A stretch of 64,000 nucleotides of DNA from Adiantum capillus-veneris (lineage: Eukaryota > Streptophyta > Polypodiopsida > Polypodiales > Pteridaceae). The stretch lies in the NCBI GenBank assembly GCA_014529385.2, contig CM043965.1, forward strand, positions 60,845,433-60,909,432, given 5' to 3'. Of this stretch, positions 12,180 through 23,335 are shown piece by piece (positions within the stretch are counted from its first letter, which is position 1; each line of letters opens with the position of its first letter). The position numbers were made by a program, and so were the translations under genes. The notes under the pieces were generated by a model. That model ran no database searches and was not told where the DNA came from. It saw nothing but the letters and a program-made list of their open reading frames with translations.

Positions 12180-12700
12180 TAGTGCTTTACTCTTAGTGGT
12201 AGAGTAGGCTTGTTCAGCTGTATTGAACCTAGACTAGCAAAGTAGACTGGGTAGTTTTTCTTCCCATCAAGCTGGGCCAGCATAGATACCATCACCATTC
12301 CAGAAGTATCTACATGTACATGAAAAATTACATCCTAGTTCAGTTTTGGCAAAAAACTGGCTTCCTACTGATCGCATCCTTTAAGCACTAAAACTGTGAT
12401 CACACTCTTTAGTCCAGATAAAATTATTTCCTTTCTTAGTCAATTCATATGGAGGCAATTCCTTAGCTGTAAACATACAAAAAAACCTCTGCAAAAGTTG
12501 ATTTATCCCAAAAAGGAACTCAATTCAGATATCTTTGTTGGTGTTGTGACCTGTTGAGTACACTTAAATTTGTCATTAACCATTTCAATTCCATTTCTAG
12601 ACACAATATGTCTCAAAAGTTGTCCCTTCTAGACCTTAAATACTTATTTAAAGGGATTTAGGCAGATCATCTTCTCTTACATCTTGAAGACCATCTCTAG
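12180..12700 (-). pseudogene. Ty3-gypsy RNase H, decayed
   Basis: No long open frame, but the translation includes RFINVFSQL (RT thumb/RNase H link, about 12,480), HVHVDTSGMVMVSMLAQ (about 12,300-12,325, first catalytic Asp in a VDTSG motif) and YPVYFASL. It lies between the RT at 12,881-13,267 and the integrase at 10,830-12,080 on the same strand, in the normal Ty3 order. Confidence 0.75.
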
Positions 12701-12880
12701 AAATAATAAGTGCATTTCTTCAGTGGACAAAACAGTAAACTCATTCAGAAATATCGCTAAGAACTTATGCAAAAACGCGTTGAGAATTTTCATCATACAT
12801 CTTTGAAAGGTCATTGGAGCATTACACAATCCAAATGGAATTAGAAAATACATGAATTCTCACCATTCAGTGTGATAAAT

Positions 12881-13490
12881 CTAATTTTGTTCTGATCCTA
12901 CAATCTTCAGTTGATTGTAGCCATTGTATCCATCCATAAAGTTGTACATTTTGTGGCCTGCAATCTCACCTAGCATTATATCCATAAAAGGTAATGGAAA
13001 GGCATCCTTAATTGTTTGAGCATTCAAATTCCTACAATCCACACATACTCTCAATTTCCCATTATTTTTGGGGACTACAACAATTGGGAATAGCCAGTTG
13101 CTACTTGCTACTTCTATGATGAACCCTACCTTGAGAAGATTGTTGATCTCCTCCTTGACTTTCTTGGCATGGTTAGCGTTCATTCTATACCTCTGCACTC
13201 TAGCTGGTCTGGCATCTGGATTTATTGGAATCCAATGCTGGCACACTTTTGAATCTACTCCAATCATATTTGTATGTTCCCATGCAAATACATCCTTGTA
13301 TTTCTAAAATAGTGCCTTTGCATTTTCTTTGATCTTTGGATTCAAATGCTTGTTGATCTTGATCATTTTGGGAATTTTGGCTAGAGCCTCATCATCTTGA
13401 ATGGCTGCCAAGTCCATTGCTCTAGGTTCAGCCTTAGTATTTCTTTTTTGCCTAATGAACTTTGCACAGTTGATGGTAATGTCCATTTAA
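12881..13490 (-). pseudogene. Ty3-gypsy reverse transcriptase, N-terminal half
   Basis: 13,267-12,881 reads INPDARPARVQRYRMN, KEEINNLLKVGFI, FPIVVVPKNNGKLRVCVDCR, then FMDGYNGYNQLKI with the first catalytic Asp. 13,486-13,304 is the linker just upstream, ending in KIKENAKALF, and the two pieces are joined by a short QKYKDVFAWEH-like stretch. Below 12,881 the frame breaks and no intact YxDD box was found. It forms one pol remnant with the RNase H and integrase downstream. Confidence 0.88.
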
Positions 13491-13499
13491 TATCATCGA

Positions 13500-13895
13500 G
13501 TTCAACTATCAACTTTTGTAGCTTCTCGTAGACCTTGGCGTATATCTCATCTTGCTCATTACCAAAGCTATTGTTTGAGCTTGAAGATTTTTCCCTTGAT
13601 TATGTTTGCAATTCTATTCTATCGGTTCCACTTGTTTTGGCTATTGGCTGTGAACCTGAGATGAACCTTTTGACTAGCCCTCCATCAATTTAGTTGATCC
13701 AGATTCAATCAAGTCTGCTCTGACTTTATGTACCCGATTGGTCAATCTTTTCACTATAGCAATCATGTACTCACTTAGGCCAGATGTTGCCTTCTCATTC
13801 TGGTGTTCCTCTATTCCTAAAGACTAGGGTGGTAGCTTTTAAATCATGCAAGCTTCAAAAGATTGTGGTCATTTGAGGGTCATTCTAGCAGCTTC
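13500..13895 (-). pseudogene. Linker upstream of Ty3 RT, decayed
   Basis: Minus-strand translation with many stops. It contains QTIAL and a helical EKLQKLIVELDDIKWT segment (about 13,510) like pre-RT regions of Ty3 elements. The junction with the copia-type Gag above it is not sharply visible. Confidence 0.4.
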
Positions 13896-14343
13896 TTGGC
13901 CATAGTTTTAGTTATCTTTGCTATAATGTCCCGATGTTTTTGACATTCATCCACTACCTTCTCATTTCTCTTAGCCCTCTAGATTGACTTCTATTGCCAC
14001 TTCCTTGCCTTTGTGCTAGTCACATCTAATGACAGTAAAGTGTTGCAAGCCTATTTAGGGGTATGAGCATCTCGTATATGCCCAATCATAGTGTCTTTCA
14101 CACTCAGAAAAAGCTAGTACATGATCTTTTAAGCTCCTAGTTCCAATCTTTAAAAAACTATATTTGTGTAGCACTCGTACCTTTCTCTAGTGTTGGTGGT
14201 GCTATCTCATGCTCTCCATCAATGTAATCCCAATAACCTTTACCCATAAGGAAACTGGTCATTCTAAACCTCCAAGCATGGAAGGTGTTCTTGCCTAGCT
14301 TCTCACTAACAATTTGGTTAAGCCCATCATTTTTGATCGACAT
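13896..14343 (-). pseudogene. Ty1-copia Gag (UBN2-type)
   Basis: Starts with a Met at 14,343 and reads KLGKNTFHAWRFRMTSFLMG, KGYWDYIDG, the N-terminal signature of copia Gag. After a break it continues in another frame with TMIGHIRDAHTPK (about 14,090), stop, ACNTLLSLDVTSTKARKWQ, which matches the AWxxL...TxxR block of the UBN2 family. Gag forms the virus-like particle. The position fits: the primer-binding site and LTR lie just upstream at 14,749-15,073. No copia protease, integrase or RT follows, and Ty3 sequence begins instead, so the element is truncated or recombined. Confidence 0.8.
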
Positions 14344-14748
14344 GCTTCCAACCCATAACCAAGTCTCTGAGTAGTCTACTAAAAATATTCAGCTACCATG
14401 TGTAATTACAATCTACATACAAACACATGTTTCACTGTGTCAAATAGTATCTGTGCACACTACAGCCAAACTGAAGCTTTCTGCACCACCAATATGCAGA
14501 TCTGCAGAATCCCAAATGTTAGCATTCTTGCATGCAAACTCATTCCAACTCTAAAACAAGGGATGAAACATGCCCTAAATGGAAATTTGGCTGCATAGTC
14601 CTATTCCAAAGGACTATATGAAACCTGAGATGAACAATGTCCAAAAGAATGGACTAAATCGGAGATCGTTTGATGATGGCTCCCAAGAATAGCGAGTCCG
14701 ACTCCTAGGCTGGTCTTACTTGCTGCTCCAAGCTCCTCAGACACAACC
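14344..14748 (-). other. Copia untranslated leader
   Basis: About 400 bp between the copia primer-binding site and the Gag start codon. No coding signal. Confidence 0.6.
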
Positions 14749-14760
14749 GCTCTGATAGCA
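14749..14760 (-). other. Primer-binding site (tRNA-iMet type)
   Basis: Minus strand TGCTATCAGAGC, one base from the TGGTATCAGAGC consensus complementary to plant initiator tRNA-Met. It abuts the LTR end exactly. Confidence 0.85.
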
Positions 14761-15073
14761 TGTTAAGACAAAAAGAGAAGGAGAGGGCTTAAGCTCTTGC
14801 TTATTCTTCACTAACACAAGATAAGAGGTCTACAAAACATAAGAGAAAAATACAACATAAAAGAGGACCAATACAACCATCTAGTATAAATCGCTAATGA
14901 GTGAGGTGAATGGATAAGTGTGTCATCACTCCGGTAGTAGGTAGACCAACTCGGTGTAGTACAATTGTAGTATCACTATCAAAGATATGCATATCCACCA
15001 AGGGTTGCCAATGATGATGATTGTCGGTGGTAGTCATCCAAGAGTTGTACATGTTGAGCTTGACATCTTAACA
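14761..15073 (-). repeat. Ty1-copia 5' LTR with perfect terminal inverted repeats
   Basis: On the minus strand it begins TGTTAAGA (15,073) and ends TCTTAACA (14,761), a perfect 8-bp inverted pair. The primer site follows directly. Its length is 313 bp and a TATA-like stretch lies near 14,880. Upstream of the start the sequence is a Ty3 integrase that breaks off, so the LTR marks an insertion point. No partner LTR was found by eye. Confidence 0.85.
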
Positions 15074-15840
15074 CCTTTTTGGTTGAGAAAATTGGTGTTA
15101 TTGTAGGCAAATTCCATGAGCGGTAAGTATTTCTCCCACAAGTACTCATGATCCAAGACACAGGTCTTGAGAAGATCAAGTATTTTGGAGTTTGTATTAA
15201 TTGATTGGCCATCAGGCTAGTGGTGTAAAGATGATGAGAAATGCAATGTAGTATTGATGTTGCTAAAGAGAGCTCTACAAAACTGACTTGTAATTCAAGG
15301 ATCTTGGTCATTGACTATAGATTATTGGGGCATCCCATGTAGTCAAAAGATATGCTCTAAGAAAAGAGTTTCCATTTGATCTCCTTTGATGGTTTTCCTC
15401 ATGGGAATGAAATGAGATTGTTTGCTAAAGTGGGTCCAGATTCCATTAGAGCGCAATGATGTAGTTGGGAAGTCAAAGGTGAAGTCCACTATAATGCTTT
15501 TCCAAGGTCAAGTAGGGATAGGAAGAATATGTAACAAACCGGAGGCTTTTTGGTGGTTGTACTTCACTTTCTAGTAGGTAATGCATTTAGAAATATACTT
15601 TTTGACATCATTGTGGAGAGTAGTCCAATAGAGAAATGAGTCAATGGCGAGGCTTGTTGGGTGAATATTGCGATGTCTTGCATATGGTGGGGCATGGGAT
15701 TCAAGCAAGATCTTGGGTAGAATAGCACGGGCAATACAAATCTTCCATGGAATAGAATCTATCCATCTTTCAATGTGTAGCCTAGGACAGAGAATCCAGA
15801 CATCAATCATTCAAAGGTAGTCAATGCCTAGTCAAGCGGC
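15074..15840 (-). pseudogene. Ty3-gypsy integrase, truncated by copia LTR
   Basis: Minus strand, several frames. LPKILLESHAPPYARHR and DVKKYISKCITYQ (about 15,700-15,570) form the HHCC zinc module. PWKSIIVDFTFDFPT carries the first catalytic Asp. HGMPQ followed by IVNDQDP corresponds to the second catalytic block (SDRDPxF in relatives). SLHH, stop, PDGQS and the LLKTCVLDHEYLWEKYLPL and FAYNNT blocks are the conserved region with the Glu and beyond. The protein breaks off near 15,080, where the copia LTR starts. Frameshifts and stops show that it is inactive. Confidence 0.85.
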
Positions 15841-15849
15841 CATGTCAAT

Positions 15850-17232
15850 TTTTTGGTTGACCTTGGTTTGAAGAAGATAAGCACAATCTCAGCCCTTATG
15901 CTAGCCTTTTTGCTAGATTTTTGGACTACGGGTTTCTTGGTTAGGGTAGTCCACCATATCTAATTGGCAGCCATCAAGCCACTCTCCCAGCCATTCCCTC
16001 AACGCATTAAGTGCTCCCATTTTTCCCCATCATTTGCTCCATCATCTTTTTGCATGAGTGTCTTTTGGACTTCCTCCTTCACTTTGCCAGATGTAAAATA
16101 CATAGACTTTGACTCTTATGCTAACATCTACTAGCATGAGCAACACAATGTAAACATGCTCAACTCTTCCATCTTGAGCAGTACCTAAAATAGCTAAGAT
16201 GCTTAGACCACATAAAATATAACTTGAAGCTTTGGGACTAATTCCTCGCTCATTTAGTAGCTTAGCTACCCAAATTTGACTCTATGACATGTATTTTAAA
16301 TGGCGATGTGGACGTACCCCTTCAAGGCCAAAAACTCAATTCCATAGGTTTTTCATGCCTTTGTCATTGTGTTGGTCTTTGAGTGCCACCACTTTTTCAA
16401 GAAGGTTCACATACGTCGGCTCCTCTTGATTTGTCCATCATATGTTGATATTGCATTGTGAAACAGGTTCCATGATTGTAGTAGGAACGGATGGAGCCTT
16501 TGCTTTATCTCCCATGTGAAGTGGTTGAAGATGTTTGTGGGTTATTTGTGATTGATTTTCCACTAGCAATTTTGGAGCCCACCTTGTTTTTAGTCCCTGT
16601 GTGACTGTCCTTTGCATTTGCTCATTTTGCTTGATGACTTGATGGACACTAGGCTTTGATATCCATACTTGATGATTACCATTGTAGAAGCCTTGCTTTT
16701 ATAGTTGAAGACAAGGTATCCATTTTGAGGTTGTATCACTATCAGTTTTGATTGGCTTTTGTTGGTTCTTGGTTTTGACTTCTTGCCTTTAGGTAGAGCC
16801 TTGTGCTACATGACTGCTGATCTTTGTTGTTCCAGGTTGAGATGCTACTTTTGGTAACCATATTTTAGCGTTACCTTCATAGAATCCTTGTGCTTTGAGT
16901 AGCTTGACTGGAATCATCTACTGCTGCATATGTCTTTGTTGGGTAGCTTTGTTGAAGTCTGACTTTGGTACCCATACTTGCCACATTGCTTGTTTCTTGG
17001 AAGGTATTTTTTGTTTCCATCTTTGGTTGTTATTTCTCTGAATTGAGGTGCTTGTCTTGCATTGATATCTTAGCTTTCTCCTTGTAGAATTCTTTTCTTG
17101 TGGTCACTAGGTCCAGATTGTTACTTTAGGATTTTTGGCCCAAACATTAGTGTTTCCTTGAAAGTTGCCTTGAGTAGTGATTGACTTAATTGATGCTATT
17201 CACTTTATTATTTTCAGTTGTTGAGGTTGACT
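15850..17232 (-). pseudogene. W-x-P-K repeat region of Gag-protease element (copy 1)
   Basis: No known domain. The minus-strand translation, interrupted by stops, contains a recurring short motif: GNTNVWAKNPK (about 17,140), QVWVPK (about 16,980), GFYEGNAKIWLPK (about 16,880) and GFYNGNHQVWISKP (about 16,680). The consensus is roughly G-F-Y-x-G-N-x-x-x-W-x-P-K. A helical, basic segment follows (about 16,430-16,240). The same motifs recur in the copy at 29,640-30,500, so this is an inherited protein region. Its role is unknown. The repeats could bind RNA, but that is a guess. Confidence 0.6.
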
Positions 17233-18300
17233 TTATGATTGGTGTATCCAAACTGGGCCTTTGACTTTGATGTGCTCTTTGGATACCAAACTTTTCTTTG
17301 GATTTTTTTGGAGCCTTTTTTGTGATGGAAACTTTGGTTGATACACTTTTTTCTTTGGCTTCCATTGCATTGTTGATGGTGTGGCTCTTGATGTCAGGAC
17401 TAGACTCTCTTTGATATGATGGGAGTCCCCGGTACTCAACTTGAGTACAACTTTTTCTATACCAAAGCTAGGAATTTCCGTGTTAGAACTTTTGTACACT
17501 ATCTCCTCTAGCTTGGGGATTGGCAGTTTTCCCATTATTATCCACATTCCATAAGACATTAGATTCTTTGTCTCTTTTGGATCATCACGGTTGAGCATGT
17601 GATTTTGAGTCTTTTTTTTCCACATATACTGAATTGATCATTGTAGGAGAAAAGTGATCTTCTTTTGCATCACGGTTTGCGACAAAGTTTGTCTTGCCTG
17701 TTTTGCTTTCATACTCACAATTTTCATTAGCTTCTTTCAACACCTCTTTCATAAAATAGGGAGTTATATCATAGCCATTCTCATTGCAATACTTTGTAGG
17801 CGTTATTTTGTTTACGGACACATCTAGAGTAGCCAGTATTTTCTATGTCCAAAAGGTTCAAACAAATATTTTGGAAATGGTTCTTGAATGTCGGCTTTAT
17901 CCTCCAATGATCTCTGCAGCGTGCAATCTTCTTTCCTTAGGATCCCAAGTTTTTGACACTCCACACATCCAAATATGTTCTTTGTCGTGCAACCGTGCAA
18001 GTCTCTTGTTTTCATGGATCGTTGTTGAATCAAAGTCTTCCACAAGGGTTTGCCTAACCTCTTTATAACTATAATCCTTGATGTTGACCCTCGTGGGTAA
18101 CACCCTTGTGCTGCAAGTAGTTAAAGTCATATCCCCAATCTTCTACCATTTTAAGTTGACGCATAAATGGTCGCCCCAAAATGACATCAAAGTTGATTCT
18201 CTTTCCAAAATCCACTACTGCAAAGGTATGCTCGTACTTGATTCCACATGTGGATACTAGATATGTTCAATCATACCTAAATGTCTTTCTACAAACCCAT
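17233..18300 (-). pseudogene. Unknown domain downstream of protease (copy 1)
   Basis: Two open pieces. 17,821-17,585 contains TPTKYCNENGYDITPYFMKE and EANENCEYESK. 17,625-17,233 contains NLMSYGMWIIMGKLPIPKLE and HHIKESLVL. Both match the 31,396-30,698 region (CDEKGNEIVPHFM and NLMSYGTWIMMGDLPIKDLE), so the order and content are conserved between two element copies. I do not recognise the fold. It sits where reverse transcriptase would normally follow protease, yet no RT motif is present. Confidence 0.65.
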
Positions 18301-18860
18301 CTGCAAGTTGCAGTTTCATTTGTGTCTTCATGAGAGCTAGTATTTCCCATTTTTCCTAAATTTCTTTTGTAGCTATGGCCCCATTCCCATTATCAAGTAT
18401 AGCAAGCATTTTCACTTCTTTTTGTTCTAGAGTCAAGGTGGTGTTTCCCTCTTCTCATTCACAGTAATCTCCCACCTTGTTTACAGATATTGGTTTCACT
18501 TTTGGAGTTTTATCCATGTTTCTATCTATAGGAATATCTTGAAGAGGAATTTTCAATCCCTTCTTCTCTAGATATTTTCTCACTTCTCCCCATAGATGTG
18601 GTCTAATTTTCAAAACTTTGAAAGAAAAAGTGTACATTGTATAGGAGAAGACATGGATTTTTGCAGGCTTTTGGTATCCATAATTTTTGGTGTGTCTTTC
18701 CACTGAGATGGTACCATTCTAACCTTAGAATTTGTTTCATGTTCTCCTATGGAAGATGGTAGAGTCCGTAGAGAGTGTGGTTTTCTCTCTTCATATGCTA
18801 TAGACCTAGCATCCCCATATAGAGATTGTGCATCTCCATGGTAGAACTCATGTTCCATAT
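18301..18860 (-). pseudogene. Retropepsin-like protease (copy 1)
   Basis: KMLAILDNGNGAIATKEI puts a D-N-G triad at 18,386-18,394. The aligned position in the 31.9 kb copy is D-S-G, the usual retropepsin signature, so Ser is replaced by Asn here. Upstream on the minus strand is a conserved block (YLEKKGLKIPLQDIPI, INKVGDYCE-like) also present in the second copy. The enzyme would cleave the element polyprotein. A stop separates the block from the active site. Confidence 0.7.
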
Positions 18861-18895
18861 TGATTTTTGGGATCGATGCTGATTGTAAAATAACA

Positions 18896-19500
18896 CTACC
18901 ATCTTTTGTGGTTTCTGATTGTTTCGCACAAGGATTGTGGCCACGGGTCTTTCACTACTATAATTGGATGTATCCCTTGAGACTTGGCCTCATCTATTGT
19001 GTTTGCAACCACCCTTGTACCCATTGGTGCTTTATTTCTAGGTTTTGTTGGCTCACTGGGATTTGTTTTCTTGTGAACACTTTCATCCTCCTTCTCAAGT
19101 ATCGGCACTACTTGTTTGGGAACATTCAATGTTTTTGGATCCATTAGATCTTGGCTACCTCTATGAGCCATCTATACATTTTCAATCTCTTTTTTTCAAA
19201 TTTAGGGTGCGAATACCTCAACCCTCTCTATTCCAGTGTCCGATTGTTCTTCAATCTTGCCTCATACGCCTACATCATGGCATCCAATTTCTCATCAACT
19301 TTTTCTACTAGGTCTGAACCACCCGGTGATCTTTTGGACGTCTTTTCTTTCTCTATACATTCTTTGTTTTCCTTTTCTTGTTTTAGATGCTCCCTAGTTT
19401 GTTGCAGCTCAATTTCTAGGGTGGTTTTCTCTTTTAGCCTTTTTGCTTTCATTATGTTTTGTTTGTCTTTCCACGATTTTCTTCCAGTCCTCACTGATTG
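18896..19500 (-). pseudogene. Gag-protease linker with coiled coil
   Basis: 19,494-19,270 is strongly charged (KAKRLKEKTTLEIELQQTRE and onward) with heptad spacing typical of a coiled coil. 19,171-18,896 is a Pro/Lys-rich linker (PILEKEDESVHKKTNPSEPT). No named domain. It lies between the zinc-knuckle region and the protease. Confidence 0.5.
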
Positions 19501-19559
19501 TTCCCGATTTTTGTTTCAACACATGGGTTCCTGAGGAGGTTTTTTTTTGTAGCTTCCTA

Positions 19560-20200
19560 AACTTGAGCCGTGGGTTCTACCTCAGATTTGCTTGAAGAAG
19601 GTAGCACTCCTACAATATACTCCTACAGTATTCATTGTTGCTTTCCCCTTGTTGTTTGTGTGTTTTGAGCAATCAAGAATGAGATGTGTAACAATAAAAT
19701 CTAGACAATATCCATATATCTCCATGCTATTTTCCCGATGAGGACAATTTTGTGCCCAAGATTGTCTCCACACTCGTAGTATGGTCCTAATTTTTCCATA
19801 GCTAGTGGTACAGTGGATGTTTGCTCTTGCCTATTAAGAATGGTCTTTGATCCATACTCTTGATTGTCTATGAACATTAGCGTTTTCTCATCCATCGAAT
19901 ATTAGTTTCCCAGAGTTTGTGGCACATATGCTGGTTGAGTGTAGTTGACTACACTCCACTCTACCATCACTTTGAAGAGGTGATTGTTGCCCTAGCATAC
20001 GTTGTGGTCTCCATTGAGTGCTGTATCATGGAATGGGATGATCCCCTCCACAAGTATCACATCTCCTTATTTGTGGTTGTCATACATTTGAATTCTATCT
20101 ATAAGCTTGGTTCATTCTCCTTACCACTTCTTTGACCACTAGATCAATGCTCGGCATAGTAGGATTTTGAACATCCTACTTGCTTGTGGATTTGCTTTTC
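19560..20200 (-). pseudogene. Nucleocapsid (zinc-knuckle) region, decayed
   Basis: Cys/His-rich minus-strand translation, broken into frames: a block resembling C-D-T-C-G-G-D-H-P-I-P (about 20,060-20,030), YECGDNLGH (about 19,780) and DCSKHTN-like text (about 19,650). These fit degenerate CCHC knuckles that bind retroelement RNA. The first has three residues between the second Cys and the His. Confidence 0.55.
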
Positions 20201-20462
20201 AGAGAAGAGACACTACTAGTCGTGCTATCTGCACTTTTAGTCACCTCTCTGTAAGCCTTACAACTATCAACTACATACAACGCTTCTCTAGCAACCTTCT
20301 CAAATGTTGTGCATGCTTTCCAATGCAGGTCCTTTTTGAGAGTCTTGTTCTTCAAGCCCTCAATGAAGAGAACTGATACTATTTCATCTTGTGGTAGATC
20401 TCATATGGAACACCTCTCTATGTATAGTTTGAAGCAAAGCAAAGATTCCTTCACTTTCTCCT

Positions 20463-21136
20463 TCACTTTTGTTTGAAAGCGTAGATCTGTGACACTGTGT
20501 TGTGCTTGATCCCCCTTTTAGAGAACTCCTCTGTAAACTCTTGCAAGAGTTGCACCATGTTTAGATAATCATCTCTGTTCAATGGCTGGAACCATGTCAA
20601 GGCCCTTCCTTCCAATGTCGACCCAAATCTCTTGTACTGGGTGTGAAAATCCACAATTTGTTCAGCTCCTCTCAAAACTTGTTTGAAGAGTGAGACATGA
20701 GCATATGGATCCCTTGATCCATTATACTTTTTCTTCATTTGGCCACTTGAGATATTCTCATTTGTCGTGGTTCAATCACCCATTTGACCAATTTGGAATT
20801 TCTTGCAAAGACATCTCTCACTATCTCTCTTGTCTTGGAGAAAATCCTGGTGGAATCCTCTCTGCATATGCTTTGGCCTCGTTTTGGGCTAAAACTAAGG
20901 AGAGATCAAAGTACCTTGTATGTATATCTTTCTAGGTCAATAGGATCAACAAGTTTGTACTCTTGTCTATACTTATCTACCATCAAAACTTGCACTTCTT
21001 GGACATCTGTATATGTGAATGCATAGAGATTATTATGGTCTATCAACTCTCTCGCATAGGGTTCTACACACTTGTAGAAGTTCCCATTTGTGAACCTATA
21101 CAATCCCTCATGAGTGTCATCCATTGGAACTCTCAT
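20463..21136 (-). pseudogene. Ty3-type Gag capsid
   Basis: 20,738-20,463 reads YNGSRDPYAHVSLFKQVLRG, GSTLEGRALTWFQPLN, LLQEFTEEFS, the retrotransposon Gag (PF03732-type) signature GxAxxWFxxL. The upstream piece 21,136-20,906 (THEGLYRFTNGNFYKCVEPY) is probably the Gag N-terminus, joined through a frameshift near 20,760-20,900. Gag assembles the particle that packages the RNA. The order gag, knuckle, protease on one strand supports one element. Confidence 0.8.
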
Positions 21137-21689
21137 GGGCTTTGCTGGTTTTGATATATCTCACGTTGGGTTTGTTGATCAGTAAATGCTTCTCCTCTAG
21201 ATGAAGATCTTTGAGTTGAGTAGAAAACCCTAGTTGTGGATGATTTAATTATTGTTAACACTCACTTAAATCTCTCAAGATAGTCTTGGACAAACCCACC
21301 TTGGCTTAATGCAATGTATCCCTTTTTGTCCTAGGTCAGGTCTCTTAAAAGGCAGGTCTTTGTCACCCTTTGGTCTCTAGAAACTGGCCTTGGGTACCTA
21401 GAAGTTTGGAATTAGGAAACCTAAAAAAAGTTAGCTTCACTTGGCTTTACCTATTACTTGCAAGCTTTCTTCCTGGCTTTACCTAACCTAATTTGAAGTT
21501 GTGTATCAAAAGCTAGAGGGATTTTGGTGAGCTACACTTGAAACATCATTAAAAATAGTCTCAAGACTAGCAAATGAAAATTTTGGCTTGTATCTTGGTC
21601 TCCATAAGGTATTTTTAGCCCAAACTTGAGATATTAAATGTACCTAATTATGTCTACAAGCTCATCAAGTCAAATACTCCCACTATCAA

Positions 21690-23335
21690 GAGGTACATGG
21701 ATTGCAATCTATGTTCCTCTATCAAATTTTGACCCCAAATTTTGAGAGTAGCTAGACAAGGTCATGCACATGTTTTGTATCAAATTTCATCAAATTTTCA
21801 AGTGGAGGTACATGGATCGCAATCTATGTTCAACCACTTTTGGAATTGATATCTGGGCATCTTGTTACAGTCTATGTCCACAAGATAAATCTCAAATCTT
21901 TTTGAATTTGGAGTCGTTTTCATAGGTCAAATACCCAACACTAGGTCTGCTCTATGGTTTTCAGTTTGTCACATATTTTGATGTCTTTTGACCCAATTTT
22001 TCTCAATTTCTTTTGAAATTGTGTATGCACTATAGTTCTAGAAAATTTTAGGTCAAGATGTCACCATAGGTACAAGGATTGTGATCCATGTTTGGAGCCT
22101 AAATTGACTTCTCTTGGTACCATTAGGATCAGCATGACTAGTAGATGTGGTGGTAGCAAACTTTTTGGATTTGTAACTGTGGATTGGAAACTAGGTCAAT
22201 TATTGCACTTGCTCAAAATGCTTGATAGTTTTGGGCTTTTGAATTGGGTTTTGTTATCAAAATGCATTTTTGAAAAGACCAGTAGACTCCTTGTGATCTG
22301 CTCTAGCTCAGTCTCTAGGACAAAGGAACATGGATCGTGATCCATGTACTTTTGTGGCAGAAGGTGATGGAACTTGACACACAGCTTTCCCTTGGTCCCT
22401 TGGTGCTAGCTATATGGTTTTTTGTGTTGTTTAAACTTGATTAGGTTAATCAAAAGTCAATCCCTATGTCTGTTTTAGCAGTTTTCCACTTTAGACTATT
22501 TTTAGCACTTTTGACCCAATTTTGAACTTTTTTGGCAACCCTCCTTTTTGGAAAGTTTTTTGCACAATGGTCTCTACTATAGGTTAGTACAGTTTCTGTC
22601 TAAAAACTTAAAAAAGGTACATGGATCGCGATCTATATTTGTTCACTTTTGGACTTGGGATTTGGTGAGCTGGTTCTGATGATGTTTATAGGATGCTTCC
22701 AAATTTTTTTGAATTTGGATACGTTTTTGCCAACCAAAGGTGAAATCTAGAGTTTGTTGTGATAGATTTTTATAGCCTTCTTTTTTTGGCTCTTTTGACC
22801 ACTTTTTTCAAGTTTTTTGGAAAAAGTGTTTCAAATAGTCTTAGGGCCTACCATTGAAATCTCATCCAAAAATCATGATGAGGTACATGGATTGCAATCC
22901 ATGTTTCATCAGATCTGGACATCAAATTTGGTTTGTTGTTTACTTGTAGTGTTAGTAGTCTAATCCAAAACTTTGTTCTAAATTTGAACAACTATTACTA
23001 ATCAAAAGTAATTTTTTGTCTTTGCTGCAATTTTTGACTAGTTTTTTGTTTTGGCACTTTTGACCAACTTTTATCATTTTTTGTTGATGTGCGTTTTGGG
23101 AAACTTATTGCAAATGGTATCAACTACCTAGTGGTCAAATCTTAGCCCTAAATGATGAAAAGGTACATGGATCACAATAAGTTTCCCAAAAAGTGATCGC
23201 AATAAGTTTGATGAGATTATTGAATTTTTCCTTCAAAAAAACTTTATCAGAGGAATGTCCTAATGATGCAAAGTGTCAATGATCACTTTTCAAAAAAAAA
23301 GGCCTCTGAGATACATGGATCATGATCCATGTTCC
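21690..23335. repeat. About 270-bp diverged tandem repeats with a 20-bp palindromic core
   Basis: Eight matches to the palindrome ACATGGATYRYRATCCATGT start at 21,695, 21,810, 22,072, 22,328, 22,619, 22,885, 23,165 and 23,313. The copies at 22,885 and 23,313 are perfect palindromes, others have one to three changes, and 23,165 keeps only the left half. Most spacings are 256-291 bp. Flanking text also recurs (a CTTTTGACC-pyrimidine block about 100 bp upstream of several cores), so these are diverged tandem units. They lie between a possible primer site (23,850) and Gag (21,136) of a minus-strand element, in its presumed leader. Confidence 0.85.

Noticed and set aside
19151-19534. 127-codon Phe/Ser-rich open frame that looks like a membrane protein
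   Set aside because: Antisense of the charged coiled-coil linker on the minus strand. Hydrophobicity is a mirror of Lys/Glu codons.
21690-23335. Transposon terminal inverted repeats or MITE cluster
   Set aside because: Cores are single palindromes at regular spacing inside tandem units, with no flanking target duplications visible.
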